A stretch of 64,000 bases of DNA from Parasutterella muris (GTDB lineage Bacteria; Pseudomonadota; Gammaproteobacteria; Burkholderiales; Burkholderiaceae_F), in assembly GCF_943193095.1 (NCBI RefSeq), contig NZ_CALPCV010000012.1, positions 1 to 64,000 on the forward strand, given 5' to 3'. Below the pieces are notes generated by a model. It was not told where the DNA came from. It made no database searches and was given only the letters and a program-made list of their open reading frames with translations. Of this stretch, positions 35,188 to 44,787 are shown in pieces (within the stretch, counting starts at the first letter, position 1; each line of letters begins with the position of its first letter). The translations under genes were made by a program, and so were the position numbers.

Positions 35188-36255
35188 TTAATCATGGAAT
35201 CTGCGGCTGTATTCATGCACTTCATCCACCAGCGCAGCGACTGTATCAGGATCCGTATCTTTATCAATGCCGTGCCCCAAATTGAAAACATGGCCACCCT
35301 GACCAACCATACCGAAATCTTCAATGACTTTTCTCGCCTGAGTTCTGACTTCATCCGGTCCTGCAAAAAGAATAGACGGGTCCATATTTCCCTGCAGACA
35401 GACGCTGTCACCGATCTGACGGCGTACATCTCCCAAACTAACCGTCCAGTCAACACCCATTGCATCGGCGCCGCAAGCGGCAATATCCGTAAGCCAAGGA
35501 GCAGATCCTTTCGTAAAGACGATTGAAGGGATTCTCTTTCCGTCTCGTTCCTTAATTAAGCCGGAGACGACCTGAGAAATGCACTTCAGCGAATACTCAA
35601 GATAATCACTGTGAGCAAGAGCGCCGCCCCATGTATCAAAAATCATCACGGCGTTTGCACCGGCCTCAATCTGTGCATTCAGATAAGAGGTCACGGCTGT
35701 GGTGTTGACGTCCAGAATCTGTTTTAAGAGGTCAGGGCGCCTATACAGCATTTCCTTAACCTTTCTAAAGTTCGATGAACTTCCGCCTTCAATCATGTAG
35801 CAGGCAAGCGTAAACGGGCTTCCCGAAAAGCCAATCAGAGGAATACGGTCGTTCAGCGCTCTCTTGATTTCTACTACCGCGTCGGTAACGTACTTCAGTT
35901 TATCGGCGGGATCAGGAACAAAGAGTTCTTTTACCGCAGCCTCATCCTGAACGGGTTTCGCAAACTTCGGTCCTTCACCTGGCAAAAACGAAAGGCCAAG
36001 CCCCATTGCGTCAGGAATCGTCAGAATATCGGAGAAAAGAATCGCCGCATCCAAAGGATAACGATCCACCGGCTGGAGCGTCACTTCACATGCATAATGT
36101 GGATTCATTGCCAAATCCATAAAACTTCCGGCTTTAGCTCTTGTTGCGCGGTATTCCGGCAGATAACGGCCCGCCTGACGCATCAGCCAAATGGGAGTGT
36201 AAGGAACCTTCTCTTTTAAAAGAGAACGGAGAAAAATATCATTCTTTAAAGGCAT
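35188..36255 (-). CDS. hemE: Uroporphyrinogen decarboxylase
   Basis: 355 residues. Converts uroporphyrinogen III to coproporphyrinogen III in heme synthesis, in the cytoplasm. Signatures: PIWLMRQAGRYLPEYRATRAK near the N terminus and IGFSGSPFTLACYMIEGGSS. Heme supply suits the cytochrome bd oxidase encoded earlier. Appears monocistronic. Confidence 0.97.
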   Translation of the reverse strand: MPLKNDIFLRSLLKEKVPYTPIWLMRQAGRYLPEYRATRAKAGSFMDLAMNPHYACEVTLQPVDRYPLDAAILFSDILTIPDAMGLGLSFLPGEGPKFAKPVQDEAAVKELFVPDPADKLKYVTDAVVEIKRALNDRIPLIGFSGSPFTLACYMIEGGSSSNFRKVKEMLYRRPDLLKQILDVNTTAVTSYLNAQIEAGANAVMIFDTWGGALAHSDYLEYSLKCISQVVSGLIKERDGKRIPSIVFTKGSAPWLTDIAACGADAMGVDWTVSLGDVRRQIGDSVCLQGNMDPSILFAGPDEVRTQARKVIEDFGMVGQGGHVFNLGHGIDKDTDPDTVAALVDEVHEYSRRFHD

Positions 36256-36337
36256 AGAATCCCTGTCCTGATTAATTTGCTGAACTTCCTACATTGTAGA
36301 AACAGAAAATGAATCAGTGATTAAGACAATGGGGCAG

Positions 36338-36367
36338 AACTGCATCGAAATATTTTTTCGTGCAGTT
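36338..36367. other. 12-bp stem-loop downstream of the stress-protein gene
   Basis: AACTGCA-CGAAA pairs with TTTCG-TGCAGTT with a single bulged T at 36345 and a 5-base loop. Located 8 bases past the stop of the reverse-strand universal stress protein gene. No clear T-run; may be a transcript end or stabilising hairpin. Confidence 0.5.
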
Positions 36368-36374
36368 CAATTTA

Positions 36375-36743
36375 TTAACGAACTACCAGTACAGGACGAT
36401 CAGCTTTAGCTAAAACCTGCTGGGTAGAGCTTCCGATAAACAAAGAACCGAGCGTGCCCAAACCGCGGCTTGCCATAACGATGAAGCGAACATCACGTTC
36501 CTGTGCCGTTTTAAGAATGGCATCCGGAACAGAGTTGCCGACGACTTCAGCAACCTCACAAGGAACGCCGACTCTCTGGCATGCATCTTTGACATCCTCG
36601 AGAGTGCGGTCAGCGACTTCAGAGCCCTTCGCTTTGACAACTGTCATACCAAGAACGCAGGTGTTGAGGTTTTTTGCAAGTTTTGCAGCGGTGGTAATGG
36701 CTTTTTCCGAAATTTCGGAACCGTCAGTTGAAACAAGAATCAC
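36375..36743 (-). CDS. Universal stress protein (UspA family)
   Basis: 122 residues, a short single-domain Usp. N terminus MILVSTDGSEISEKAITTAAKLA and the C-terminal MASRGLGTLGSLFIGSSTQQVLAKADRPVLVV contain the nucleotide-binding pattern, with Ala in place of the first glycine, so ATP binding is likely but not certain. Role in stress survival is family knowledge. Monocistronic; the ATP synthase operon terminator lies on its upstream side. Confidence 0.9.
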   Translation of the reverse strand: MILVSTDGSEISEKAITTAAKLAKNLNTCVLGMTVVKAKGSEVADRTLEDVKDACQRVGVPCEVAEVVGNSVPDAILKTAQERDVRFIVMASRGLGTLGSLFIGSSTQQVLAKADRPVLVVR

Positions 36744-36790
36744 GGGTATCTCCTGGTAAAGGTCAATCGGTATATTTTAGTCAATTACTG

Positions 36791-36839
36791 GATAAAAAAA
36801 ACTCCGGTAGATACCTAGTAAATACCGGAGTTTAAAAAA
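36791..36839. terminator. Terminator of the atp operon
   Basis: Perfect 11-bp stem AAACTCCGGTA/TACCGGAGTTT with a 13-base loop, T-run on the reverse strand side. It closes the atpIBEFHAGDC unit just after atpC. Confidence 0.92.
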
Positions 36840-36848
36840 GACTTAGAT

Positions 36849-37262
36849 TTATCTCTTGAGCTTCTGCAGGATACGAAGCTGTTCGGCGAGCATACTGATT
36901 TCCGCTTCAACCTTAGCAAGCTCGATTTCGCTTGCGCTTGTCTTAGCAGCAGCCTTCGCTCTTTCCATAGCTTCTTTCGCCTTGGCTTCATCAAGGTCTT
37001 TACTTCTGATAGCCACATCAGCCAGCACGATTACATGGTAGGGCTGAATTTCTAAGACCCCGCCCGCTACGAAGATTTCCTCTTCCTGGTTCCCGTTCGT
37101 ATGAATACGAACAAGACCCGGACGAATCAGCGTAATGAGAGGGGTATGGCCTGGCAGAATACCGAGCTCGCCTTCGATACCGGGCAGAGCTACAAACTCG
37201 GCGTCGCCGCTAAAAAGACTTTCTTCAGCGTTTACAACGTCGACTTTTAAGGTTTTTTCCAT
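36849..37262 (-). CDS. atpC: ATP synthase F1 epsilon subunit
   Basis: 137 residues. N-terminal beta-sandwich (KVDVVNAEESLFSGDAEFVALPG, GELGILPGHTPL) and a C-terminal helical hairpin (about 88-135). Part of the central stalk and inhibitory regulator of the F1 motor. Last gene of the operon. Confidence 0.97.
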   Translation of the reverse strand: MEKTLKVDVVNAEESLFSGDAEFVALPGIEGELGILPGHTPLITLIRPGLVRIHTNGNQEEEIFVAGGVLEIQPYHVIVLADVAIRSKDLDEAKAKEAMERAKAAAKTSASEIELAKVEAEISMLAEQLRILQKLKR

Positions 37263-37307
37263 TTAATTCTCCAGGTTGGCTGGTGAGAGACGAGCTCTCA
37301 CCTCAGA

Positions 37308-38711
37308 TTACTTGATGGTCTTAGCCTTTTCAAAAGCTTCATCAATTGTGCCGACCATGTAGAAGGCCTGTTCCGGAAGCTGATCGCATTCGCCGTCAAC
37401 AATCATCTTGAAGCCGCGGATGGTTTCCTTCAGCGGAACATACTTACCGGGGGAACCGGTAAACACTTCAGCAACATGGAAGGGCTGAGAAAGGAATCTC
37501 TGGATCTTACGAGCTCTTGTAACGGCGAGCTTATCTTCAGGAGAAAGTTCGTCCATACCAAGAATCGCAATAATATCGCGGAGTTCTTTATAGCGCTGCA
37601 GAGTGGCCTGAACACGGCGAGTTACGCTGTAATGTTCTTCACCGATGATGTTCGGGTCGATCTGACGAGAAGTAGAGTCAAGCGGGTCGACAGCCGGATA
37701 AATACCCAGAGCTGCGATATCACGAGACAGAACAACTGTAGCGTCCAAGTGACCGAATGTTGTAGCCGGAGAGGGGTCAGTCAAGTCGTCAGCAGGAACG
37801 TAAACAGCCTGAATGGAGGTAATAGAACCAACCTTTGTAGAAGCAATACGTTCCTGAAGCTTACCCATTTCTTCAGCCAGTGTCGGCTGATAGCCTACGG
37901 CTGACGGCATACGGCCGAGCAGGGCGGATACTTCAGTACCGGCCAGTGTATAACGATAAATATTGTCGATGAAGAGAAGAATATCTCTGCCTTCATCACG
38001 GAAGGCTTCAGCCATTGTCAGACCGGTAAGAGCCACGCGGAGACGGTTTCCGGGAGGTTCGTTCATCTGACCGAAGACCATGGCCACTTTGTCGAGAACC
38101 TTAGATTCGCCCATTTCATGGTAGAAGTCATTACCTTCACGGGTACGTTCACCGACACCGGCGAAAACAGAGTAGCCGCCGTAAGCCTTAGCGATGTTGT
38201 TAATAAGTTCCATCATGTTGACGGTCTTACCAACACCGGCACCGCCGAACAGACCAATCTTACCGCCTTTGGCGAACGGGCAGACAAGGTCAATAACCTT
38301 AATGCCTGTTTCAAGAAGGTCGACGGACGGGCTCAGTTCGTCAAACTTAGGAGCAGCTCTGTGGATCGGCATACGCTTTTCTTCGCCGATCGGACCTGCT
38401 TCATCGATCGGACGTCCGAGAACGTCCATGATACGGCCGAGAGTCTTCGGGCCGACCGGAACTGTAATTCCGTGACCGAGAGCTTTAACAGCCATACCGC
38501 GCTGGAGACCTTCGGAAGAACCCATAGCAATGGTTCTAACGATGCCGTCACCCAGCTGCTGCTGAACTTCAAAGGTCAAACCTTCTTCAGCAAGCTTATT
38601 GTTTTCGTCCTTTTCAAGGACAAGTGCGTCGTAAACTTTCGGCATTTCTTCGCGGGGGAACTCGATGTCGACCACCGCGCCGATAACCTGTACGATCTTT
38701 CCGATACTCAT
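37308..38711 (-). CDS. atpD: ATP synthase F1 beta subunit
   Basis: 467 residues, catalytic subunit. Walker A GGAGVGKTVNMMELINN, catalytic GERTREGNDFYHEM, and DELSEEDK-like DELSPEDKLAVTRARKIQRFLSQPF are all present. Binds nucleotide at the alpha-beta interface. Transcribed between atpG and atpC. Confidence 0.99.
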   Translation of the reverse strand: MSIGKIVQVIGAVVDIEFPREEMPKVYDALVLEKDENNKLAEEGLTFEVQQQLGDGIVRTIAMGSSEGLQRGMAVKALGHGITVPVGPKTLGRIMDVLGRPIDEAGPIGEEKRMPIHRAAPKFDELSPSVDLLETGIKVIDLVCPFAKGGKIGLFGGAGVGKTVNMMELINNIAKAYGGYSVFAGVGERTREGNDFYHEMGESKVLDKVAMVFGQMNEPPGNRLRVALTGLTMAEAFRDEGRDILLFIDNIYRYTLAGTEVSALLGRMPSAVGYQPTLAEEMGKLQERIASTKVGSITSIQAVYVPADDLTDPSPATTFGHLDATVVLSRDIAALGIYPAVDPLDSTSRQIDPNIIGEEHYSVTRRVQATLQRYKELRDIIAILGMDELSPEDKLAVTRARKIQRFLSQPFHVAEVFTGSPGKYVPLKETIRGFKMIVDGECDQLPEQAFYMVGTIDEAFEKAKTIK

Positions 38712-38740
38712 AGGTATTCCTCGTTTCGATTTCTTTTCAA

Positions 38741-39613
38741 TTAAGACACAGCCGCGGCGCCACCGACGATTTCGGTGATTTCCTTAGTAATGCCGGCCTG
38801 ACGTGTCTTGTTGTAGACCAGTTGCAGATCGTCGATAAGCTTCTTAGCGTTATCAGATGCGGCCTTCATGGCGACCATACGAGCACTCTGTTCGCTTGCC
38901 ATGTTTTCCGCTACTGCCTGATAAATAAGCGCTTCAACGTAACGCTTGAGCAGAACCTTTAAAACTTCTTCAGGGCTAGGTTCATAGATGTAGTCCCAAG
39001 AGTTTTGATGTTTGTCCGTCTCAACGGCCGATTTCGGCAAAGGAAGAAGCTGTTCAATCACAGGTTCCTGCTTCATCGCATTGATGAAACGGGAGTAGGC
39101 GATGTAGACGTGGTCTACACGGCCTTCCTGATAGGCTTCGATCTGAACTTTAATCGCTCCGAGCAAGCGTTCCAAATTTGGACGATCACCGAGCTGAACG
39201 ACCTGCGAGACAATTGGCACACCGATGCGCTGGAGGAAACCTAATCCTTTGTTTCCAATAGCAGTCGCTTCAACTTTCTTACCTTCATGCGCCCAATCTC
39301 TAAGGGTATGAGCCAAAAGTCTCTGAATATTGGTATTCAAAGCGCCGGCCAAACCCTTATCGGTTGAAACAACAATCAAGCCGATGTTCTTTTCCTCCGC
39401 AGACTTGCGGAGGAACGGATGAACGGCTTCTGTTGAAGCTTCTGCCAGGTGACCGATTAAGTTACGGATGGTATCGCCGTACGGACGGGCCGCACGCATA
39501 CGATCCTGGGCCTTCTTCATCTTGGAAGCGGCCACCATCTCCATCGCCTTTGTGATCTTACGGGTGTTTTGAACCGATCTGATCTTGGCTCGAATTTCTT
39601 TGGTACTTGGCAT
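38741..39613 (-). CDS. atpG: ATP synthase F1 gamma subunit
   Basis: 290 residues. N-terminal helix STKEIRAKIRSVQNTRKITKAMEMVAASKM and C-terminal ASDNAKKLIDDLQLVYNKTRQAGITKEITEIVGGAAA form the coiled-coil rotor shaft. Couples rotation of the c-ring to the beta subunits. Confidence 0.98.
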   Translation of the reverse strand: MPSTKEIRAKIRSVQNTRKITKAMEMVAASKMKKAQDRMRAARPYGDTIRNLIGHLAEASTEAVHPFLRKSAEEKNIGLIVVSTDKGLAGALNTNIQRLLAHTLRDWAHEGKKVEATAIGNKGLGFLQRIGVPIVSQVVQLGDRPNLERLLGAIKVQIEAYQEGRVDHVYIAYSRFINAMKQEPVIEQLLPLPKSAVETDKHQNSWDYIYEPSPEEVLKVLLKRYVEALIYQAVAENMASEQSARMVAMKAASDNAKKLIDDLQLVYNKTRQAGITKEITEIVGGAAAVS

Positions 39614-39636
39614 TAGGATCCTCTAACGTTGCTCAA

Positions 39637-41178
39637 TTAGAAAGCACCGGATTTCTTGAACTCTTTGACAGCTTCTGTCAGAAGTTGTTCATCTTCCTTA
39701 GAGAGCTGCTTTGTCTCTTCAATACGTCCGATCAGATCCGCATGATTAATCTTCATGTAATCCTGCATCGCGTTTTCGACTTTCAGAGCATCCTTAACTT
39801 CGACATCATCATAGGCACCCATGTTGATGGCGAAAAGTACGAGAGCTTCTTCCCAAACCTGAAGAGGCTGGTACTGAGGCTGTTTCATGAGTTCGGTAAC
39901 GATACGGCCGCGTTCCAGCTGTTTGCGTGTCGCTTCGTCAAGGTCGGAAGCAAACTGAGCAAACGCAGCAAGTTCACGGTACTGAGCCAGGGCCAGACGT
40001 ACACCGCCGCCAAGTTTCTTAATAACTTTGGTCTGAGCAGCACCGCCGACTCGAGAAACCGAGATACCGGGGTTGATCGGAGGACGGATACCGGCGTTAA
40101 AGAGGTCGGTTTCCAAGAAGATCTGACCGTCGGTAATAGAAATCACGTTGGTCGGAACGAACGCTGTAACGTCGCCTGCCTGTGTTTCAATAATCGGAAG
40201 AGCAGTCATAGAACCAGTCTTACCCTTGACAGCACCCTTGGTAAAGCGTTCGACGTATTCCGGGTTGACACGCGCAGCTCTTTCGAGCAGACGGCTGTGC
40301 AGATAGAAAACGTCGCCAGGGTAGGCTTCACGTCCCGGCGGACGGCGAAGCAGCAGGGAAATCTGACGATAGGCCCAAGCCTGCTTGGTCAAGTCATCAT
40401 AAACAATGAGAGAGTCCTCACCGCGGTCGCGGAAGTATTCACCCATTGTTGCTCCGGAGTAAGGAGCAATGTACTGCATGGCTGCAGATTCGGAAGCGGA
40501 AGCCGCAACGACGATGGTGTAATCCATTGCGCCGTATTCTTCGAGCTTACGAACAACGTTGGCAATCGTAGAAGCCTTTTGGCCGATCGCAACATAAATA
40601 CAGATAAGGTCTTTGCCTTTCTGATTGATGATGGTATCGATAGCAACAGCAGTCTTTCCAGTCTGACGGTCGCCAATGATCAATTCACGCTGACCGCGTC
40701 CGATAGGAACCATAGAGTCAACAGACTTAAGACCGGTCTGGACAGGCTGGCTAACAGACTGACGTTCGATAACGCCAGGAGCAACCTTTTCAACAACGTC
40801 ATATTCGTCGGTAACGATCGGGCCTTTGCCGTCAATCGGCTGACCAAGAGCGTTAACGACACGACCGATCAGGGCGCGTCCGACGGGGACCTGAAGGATT
40901 CGGCCGGTAGTTTTAACAATGTCGCCTTCGGAGATATGTTCATAGCTACCCAGAATAACAGCACCGACAGAGTCTCTTTCAAGGTTAAGAGCGAGACCGT
41001 AGGTGTTGTTGGGGAACTCAAGCATTTCACCCTGCATCACATCGGAAAGTCCGTGGACACGACAAATACCGTCGGTAACAGATACGACTGTACCTTCGGT
41101 ACGAAGGTTGGTATTCAGACCCATACCTTCGATTCGCTGCTTCAGCAGCTCGCTAATTTCACTCGGATTGAGTTGCAT
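39637..41178 (-). CDS. atpA: ATP synthase F1 alpha subunit
   Basis: 513 residues, normal length. Begins MQLNPSEISELLKQRIEGM; P-loop GDRQTGKTAVAID; KQPQYQPLQVWEEALVLFAINMGAYDDV at the C terminus. Non-catalytic nucleotide-binding subunit. The reverse complement carries a 530-codon open frame, which is a shadow. Confidence 0.99.
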   Translation of the reverse strand: MQLNPSEISELLKQRIEGMGLNTNLRTEGTVVSVTDGICRVHGLSDVMQGEMLEFPNNTYGLALNLERDSVGAVILGSYEHISEGDIVKTTGRILQVPVGRALIGRVVNALGQPIDGKGPIVTDEYDVVEKVAPGVIERQSVSQPVQTGLKSVDSMVPIGRGQRELIIGDRQTGKTAVAIDTIINQKGKDLICIYVAIGQKASTIANVVRKLEEYGAMDYTIVVAASASESAAMQYIAPYSGATMGEYFRDRGEDSLIVYDDLTKQAWAYRQISLLLRRPPGREAYPGDVFYLHSRLLERAARVNPEYVERFTKGAVKGKTGSMTALPIIETQAGDVTAFVPTNVISITDGQIFLETDLFNAGIRPPINPGISVSRVGGAAQTKVIKKLGGGVRLALAQYRELAAFAQFASDLDEATRKQLERGRIVTELMKQPQYQPLQVWEEALVLFAINMGAYDDVEVKDALKVENAMQDYMKINHADLIGRIEETKQLSKEDEQLLTEAVKEFKKSGAF

Positions 41179-41195
41179 AGCTATCAGCTCCGTAA

Positions 41196-41744
41196 TTAAC
41201 TTGTGAGGCGAGACTTCATTTGCTCAAGTCTTGCCTTAACTGTGCCATCAAGCACCTTGTCACCGACTGTAACGCGGACTCCGCCGATCAAAGAGTTGTC
41301 AACGACAACCTTGGGCAGAAGTTTCAGGTTCGGGAATTTCTTTTCCAGAGCCTTGACAAGGTCAGCTAACTGCTCATCATTCATGGGGTATGCGCTTTCG
41401 ATAAGAACGTCGGCCTCATGATTTTCCTGATTGAGCAAATGACGAAATTGTGCAGTGATCTGAGGAAGAGCTTCGAGTCTTCCGTTTTCGATTACTAATT
41501 TGAGGAGGTTTTCGGCTTCGGCAGGAACCTTATCACCGAGCATTCCTCGAATAAGATCGTAAGTTTGGTTCACGGTCAAAGAAGGATCGTTAGATAATTC
41601 TTTGAGCTTAGGATCCTCAACGATCTCATCCAGCACGTCGAGAACAGGCAAAAGCTTGTCAGCCAAACCCTCTTCTTTACTGTCCTTAACAGCCTTAAGC
41701 AACGCTTCGGCATAAGGACGTGCGATAGTTGAGATCTCTGCCAT
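41196..41744 (-). CDS. atpH: ATP synthase F1 delta subunit
   Basis: 182 residues. N-terminal six-helix bundle beginning EISTIARPYAEALLKAV and a C-terminal part with NSLIGGVRVTVGDKVLDGTVKARLEQM. Links F1 to the b-subunit stator. One or two bases separate it from atpF, so coupled. Confidence 0.97.
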   Translation of the reverse strand: MAEISTIARPYAEALLKAVKDSKEEGLADKLLPVLDVLDEIVEDPKLKELSNDPSLTVNQTYDLIRGMLGDKVPAEAENLLKLVIENGRLEALPQITAQFRHLLNQENHEADVLIESAYPMNDEQLADLVKALEKKFPNLKLLPKVVVDNSLIGGVRVTVGDKVLDGTVKARLEQMKSRLTS

Positions 41745-41746
41745 GA

Positions 41747-42217
41747 TTACAATTTCGCCTTAAGTTGGTCAAGTAATTGCTGGTGAGCCGAAGCATCGAC
41801 TTCTTTACCCAGGATCTGGGAAGCTCCGGACACAGCCAAATTTGCAACCTGATCCCTAAGAACGTCTTTGGCAGCCTGGATTTCCTGAGCAGCCTGTGCA
41901 CGAGCCGCGGCAATGATCTTATCGGCTTCGACCTGAGCCTGTTCTTTGGCTTCGTCGATAATAGCCTGACCACGCTTTTCGCCCTGAGCAACAATAACCT
42001 GAGACTGGGCTCGAGCGGCAGCTTCGATGGAAGCTCCTTCTTTTTTCGCTTCTTCCAAAGCATGTTCGCCGCGATCAGCTGCGGCTAAACCGTCAGCAAT
42101 CTTTTTCTGCCGCTCTTCGATTGCTCGATTGAGCGGTGGCCAAATGAACTTCATGGTGATCCAAGCACCGACGAAGAACACGGCCATCTGTACGAACAAT
42201 GTGGCATTAATGTTCAT
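41747..42217 (-). CDS. atpF: ATP synthase F0 b subunit
   Basis: 156 residues. One N-terminal membrane helix (about 5-27, FVQMAVFFVGAWITMKFIWPPL) and a long Ala/Lys/Glu/Gln-rich helix forming the peripheral stalk. Matches the E. coli b-subunit length. Confidence 0.97.
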   Translation of the reverse strand: MNINATLFVQMAVFFVGAWITMKFIWPPLNRAIEERQKKIADGLAAADRGEHALEEAKKEGASIEAAARAQSQVIVAQGEKRGQAIIDEAKEQAQVEADKIIAAARAQAAQEIQAAKDVLRDQVANLAVSGASQILGKEVDASAHQQLLDQLKAKL

Positions 42218-42289
42218 TTTCTAATCCCGTTAAGCATTTGCTGAGCAAATGCAGTTTGTCTATAAAAACCGCAACGAAGGTTTGGCTGA

Positions 42290-42532
42290 TTAGCCGACAA
42301 ACGGGTTAGCAAAGGCGAACATCATGGCGATACCAACACCGATAAGGAACGCAGCATCGATAAGGCCGGCGAGAAGGAACATCTTGGTCTGCAGTGTGTT
42401 GATGAGCTCAGGCTGGCGAGCAGAGGCTTCAAGATACTTGGAACCCATGATAGCGATACCGATACAGGCACCGAAAGCACCAAAGCCAATAATCAGGCCA
42501 CAAGCTAATGCAACATAAGCGACGTTTGTCAT
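42290..42532 (-). CDS. atpE: ATP synthase F0 c subunit
   Basis: 80 residues, two helices forming the rotor ring. The ion-carrying carboxylate is D59 in LAGLIDAAFLIGVG, and there is no Gln/Glu-Ser sodium signature, so proton coupling is expected. A glycine-rich first helix (IGFGAFGACIGIAIMG) and the polar loop ARQPE are typical. Confidence 0.97.
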   Translation of the reverse strand: MTNVAYVALACGLIIGFGAFGACIGIAIMGSKYLEASARQPELINTLQTKMFLLAGLIDAAFLIGVGIAMMFAFANPFVG

Positions 42533-42583
42533 AACGAACTCCTTGTTTAATATGACGTGTTTAAATCAAAAGAAAGAAAATAA

Positions 42584-43405
42584 TTAGTGTCCTTCATGAG
42601 ACTGACCGATGTAAACCAGAGTCAGCATCATCATAATGAAGGCCTGAAGTAAAACAATAAGAATATGGAAAAGCCACCAGCAGAGACCAGCAAAGAACTG
42701 GCCGATCACACCGAAAGCAGTCATTCCGATTTCTCCCTGCCAAAGCATACCTGTAAGCAGAGCGATCAGGAAGAACAGCAGTTCACCGGCATACATGTTG
42801 CCGAAGAGTCGCATACCCAGAGAGACTGTTTTAGCAATGTATTCGATGATGTTTAAAAGGAAATTAAACGGCCAGAGCAGGATGAAATTACCGAAAGGCG
42901 CTGTGAAAAGCTCTTTGTTGAAACCGGCAATACCCTTGATCTTAATACCGTAGTAGATCATGAGAAGAAGCACGCCGCAGGAAATGCCGAGCGAACCGTT
43001 CAAGTCGGCAGTTGGAAGCGGACGCAGATAGTGAATTCCGAACCAGCTGCCGATGGCGGGGAGCAAATCAACCGGGATAAGGTCGATTGCATTCATAAAG
43101 GTAACCCAAACAAAAACTGTCAGAGCAAGCGGAGCGATGAAGGTTCTGTCTCCGTGAACGATAGATTTCGCCTGATCAGAAACCATCTCAACAAGCATTT
43201 CAACAGCACACTGCCATTTCCCCGGAACTCCGGTGGTCGCTTTCCTGGCCGCTGAGTATAAAACCCAAAGCGCAAGAATCATCATTGCGATAGAGAATAC
43301 TGCCGTGTCGAAGTTAAAAACAGAAAAGTCAACAATGCTTGTCTGCTTTACTGTGGACAGATGCGTTAAGTGGTGCTGAATATACTCAGTAGCCGTGCCT
43401 GCCAT
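42584..43405 (-). CDS. atpB: ATP synthase F0 a subunit
   Basis: 273 residues, five to six membrane helices. The essential arginine lies in SLGMRLFGNMYAGELLFFLIA. Forms the half-channels for proton passage against the c-ring. Follows atpI by 16 bases. Confidence 0.97.
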   Translation of the reverse strand: MAGTATEYIQHHLTHLSTVKQTSIVDFSVFNFDTAVFSIAMMILALWVLYSAARKATTGVPGKWQCAVEMLVEMVSDQAKSIVHGDRTFIAPLALTVFVWVTFMNAIDLIPVDLLPAIGSWFGIHYLRPLPTADLNGSLGISCGVLLLMIYYGIKIKGIAGFNKELFTAPFGNFILLWPFNFLLNIIEYIAKTVSLGMRLFGNMYAGELLFFLIALLTGMLWQGEIGMTAFGVIGQFFAGLCWWLFHILIVLLQAFIMMMLTLVYIGQSHEGH

Positions 43406-43421
43406 GATTGTTAATCCTTAA

Positions 43422-43802
43422 TTATTCCCTGCTAGCTAAAGCAAAAACGTGACTTAATAGAACTACGCCGGCCGACAAAATAAACGCTAACCAGTTAAGT
43501 TCTTTATAAAACAAAGCGACGCTGAGAAATCCTAAGATGACCAGCGAAACCTTGATAAATTCAAAAACAAATACCCCTAGAGGACTTGCGGCTCTGTTCC
43601 TGGTTAAGTACATCAAAAAAATAACCAAGAAAGACGGGAGCGCACACACAGCACCACCTAATAAGGACGACACAGCCGCCGCACTTCCGCCAATGGCCAG
43701 CGCAGCAACTGTACAAATCAGACAGGCTATCAGTTGGCAGAAAACAACTCTTCTTAACGCTTTCATAAAAACAATTGTCTTCAGACCGTCCTGTAGAAAC
43801 AC
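43422..43802 (-). CDS. atpI: ATP synthase accessory protein AtpI
   Basis: 126 residues, four hydrophobic segments. First gene of the operon, the standard place of AtpI, a poorly conserved helper in c-ring assembly. The hydrophobic pattern and position are the main evidence; the sequence alone is weakly diagnostic. Confidence 0.85.
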   Translation of the reverse strand: MFLQDGLKTIVFMKALRRVVFCQLIACLICTVAALAIGGSAAAVSSLLGGAVCALPSFLVIFLMYLTRNRAASPLGVFVFEFIKVSLVILGFLSVALFYKELNWLAFILSAGVVLLSHVFALASRE

Positions 43803-43904
43803 GTGAATTCTAATAACTTAGCTTAATCTGAGCAACTCAAACCGCAGAATATCATCCGTTCTACCGAAGGGTTTATATGGATACAGGTATATTTTGTTAC
43901 GTTT

Positions 43905-44786
43905 TTAACGACTTAAGAGCCTCATAAGCTCTTCCATATCTTTTTTCGAGTCAAATGAAATGCGCAGAACTCCCTTTCCCGAATCGCCGGATGTAACCTT
44001 TACTTTCAGGTTTAGGATTTTTGAGAGTTCTTTCTCGTATGACGCCCATTCTTTGTTTTTTTCAGAAGGCGCTTTCGGCTGATCCTTTTGCTCAGACTGT
44101 TCTTTCATCCTCCGGACAAGCTCTTCAGTCTGTCTAACGGATAAATCCTTCGAAATGATCAGGTTCGCTGCAGAAATTCTCTCTTTTTCCGGAAGCGAAA
44201 GAAGGCATCTGGCGTGCCCCATATCGAGTTGCCCCTCACGAACCATATCCTGAATCTCTTGGGGTAATGAAAGCAAGCGAAGAATATTGCTGATCATCGG
44301 ACGTGACCGCCCGATAGCTGCCGCTATTTCTTCGTGGCTGTACTTAAATTCCTGAACCAAACGCTCCAACCCAGCTGCGACTTCCATCACATTAAGGTCC
44401 TCGCGTTGCAGATTCTCAACAAGCCCGATTATCATTGCCTGCTTATCGTTTACACCCAGAATACGAACTGGGACTTTTTTCAAACCGGCTAATAATGCAG
44501 CCTGATAGCGGCGTTCACCGGCGAGAATCTCAAATTTGTCCGCATCCGTCCTTCTCACAACAATCGGGTTAAGAATGCCGTTTGCTTTAATTGAATCTGA
44601 TAAATCTTTCAGAGAATCCTGTTCAAACTTTGTCCTCGGCTGGAACTTTCCGGGATGCAGAGAGTTGATGGGAAGGGTCGAAGGTAAAGTTTCGTCCGGG
44701 GATGTATCAAGGACATCAGCAACGCTCTTCACGCCAAAAAAATTATCTAAGCCTTTTCCTAATCCTTTGGGTTTTCTTGTTACCAA
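43905..44786 (-). CDS. parB: Chromosome partitioning protein ParB
   Basis: 293 residues. CTP-binding N domain with LPINSLHPGKFQPRTKFEQDSLKDLSDSIKANG, GERRYQAALLAG box, and a helix-turn-helix centred on YSHEEIAAAIGRSRPMISNILRLL; C-terminal dimerisation region at the end. Binds parS; two parS-like sites lie 7.5-8.5 kb away in mnmG-mnmE. One base separates it from parA. Confidence 0.97.
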   Translation of the reverse strand: MVTRKPKGLGKGLDNFFGVKSVADVLDTSPDETLPSTLPINSLHPGKFQPRTKFEQDSLKDLSDSIKANGILNPIVVRRTDADKFEILAGERRYQAALLAGLKKVPVRILGVNDKQAMIIGLVENLQREDLNVMEVAAGLERLVQEFKYSHEEIAAAIGRSRPMISNILRLLSLPQEIQDMVREGQLDMGHARCLLSLPEKERISAANLIISKDLSVRQTEELVRRMKEQSEQKDQPKAPSEKNKEWASYEKELSKILNLKVKVTSGDSGKGVLRISFDSKKDMEELMRLLSR

Positions 44787-44787
44787 T

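Noticed and set aside
38118..38744. 208-codon forward open frame opposite atpD
   Set aside because: Antisense shadow of atpD.
39607..41199. 530-codon forward open frame opposite atpA
   Set aside because: Exact antisense shadow of the atpA coding region, whose own translation has all alpha-subunit motifs; no RBS and low-complexity composition.
43795..43815. ACACGTGA near the atpI start as a third parS
   Set aside because: Only the CACGTG core matches; the outer arms differ from TGTTTC/GAAACA.
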